Below are positions 5,722-5,962 of a DNA stretch of 5,962 bases, piece after piece. This DNA is from an uncultured Acidobacteriota bacterium. Lineage in GTDB: Bacteria > Acidobacteriota > Terriglobia > Terriglobales > Acidobacteriaceae. Position numbers and translations under genes: made by a program. Where the stretch lies: positions 1 to 5,962 of the forward strand of contig CAILBQ010000589.1 of assembly GCA_903832475.1 (NCBI GenBank), read 5' to 3'. Within the stretch, counting starts at the first letter, position 1. Each line of letters begins with the position of its first letter. Below the pieces are notes generated by a model. It searched no databases. It worked only from the letters and a program-made list of their open reading frames with translations, and was not told the origin of the DNA.

Positions 5722-5962
5722 GAAGCGCTCACAGCTCTTGAAAAGTGGGGACACTGCTGGCTATATCGTCGTTCAGATTCGAAGTTTCATGAATTGATTT
5801 CCGCTGCACGGGCGCAGGTAAACTTGCTCCTTTGCAGCAGGATCGACGTGACCCTGTGAGACTTAACAATCAAGTAGGTATAGGTAGCGACCAATTGGTT
5901 CCTCGCACGCGCACGCCGAGTGCCTCTTGACCAACGATATTTCATTGCCTCAATAGGCTCCA
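5722..5962. other. Downstream non-coding stretch
   Basis: No gene can be supported after the porin stop. A minus-strand frame is open from the window edge down to a TGA near 5787, about 57 residues, but is Arg-rich and resembles nothing known to me. No stem followed by a T-run was found, so the porin terminator is not identified. Small patterns present are the palindrome ACCAATTGGT (5890-5899) and a tandem TAGGTA pair (5875-5886). Confidence 0.5.

Noticed and set aside
5722..5860. Intrinsic terminator after the porin
   Set aside because: Only 4-bp stems such as TGCT/AGCA near 5824-5838 were found, without a following T-run.
5787..5962. Minus-strand frame entering from the right edge, about 57 residues
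   Set aside because: Arg-rich and unlike any known protein tail; its length is within what chance allows.

Overview
The window looks like chromosomal DNA from a Gram-negative soil bacterium, most likely an Acidobacteriota member of the Terriglobia/Acidobacteriaceae type. This rests on remembered similarity: the sensor gene at the left has the OB-like periplasmic repeats and the 'NLxLLVGLL' membrane segment I associate with sensor diguanylate cyclases of that group, and the porin at the right is a long outer-membrane barrel with an N-terminal coiled coil. No rRNA, tRNA, CRISPR array, transposase or phage gene was seen.

Layout. (1) Positions 1-1531, minus strand: one uninterrupted reading frame starting at ATG 1531 and leaving the window at base 1. 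About 460 residues form an exported/periplasmic sensor region plus a transmembrane helix. The last 48 codons (145 to 2) instead read as the end of a B12-binding domain of a methylmalonyl-CoA mutase-type protein, with an abrupt jump in third-position GC. This is either an in-frame recombination scar or, more likely, a chimeric assembly join. (2) Positions 1532-2062: a 531-base gap with no convincing gene, holding several short perfect palindromes and a hairpin. (3) Positions 2063-3444, minus strand: a tight two-gene operon. A 66-residue cytoplasmic-looking protein of unknown function (GTG start, 3444) is followed after 11 bases by a 389-residue membrane sensor with a double-Cache extracellular domain and a HAMP domain but no output domain. 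(4) Positions 3445-3765: a divergent control region with a candidate promoter for each side and a 14-base perfect palindrome just upstream of the rightward -35. (5) Positions 3766-5721, plus strand: a 651-residue outer-membrane porin. (6) Positions 5722-5962: non-coding as far as can be seen.

How the parts may work together (inference): two extracytoplasmic sensors lie in the same direction, and a porin is divergently transcribed from the operon that encodes the output-less one. A plausible reading is a small signalling/uptake locus in which the Cache-HAMP receptor senses a small ligand, perhaps one entering through the porin, and passes the signal through a partner, possibly the co-translated 66-residue protein. 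The receptor plus small-protein pair is the best candidate here for an undescribed system. The left-end fusion should be treated as suspect until raw reads confirm it.
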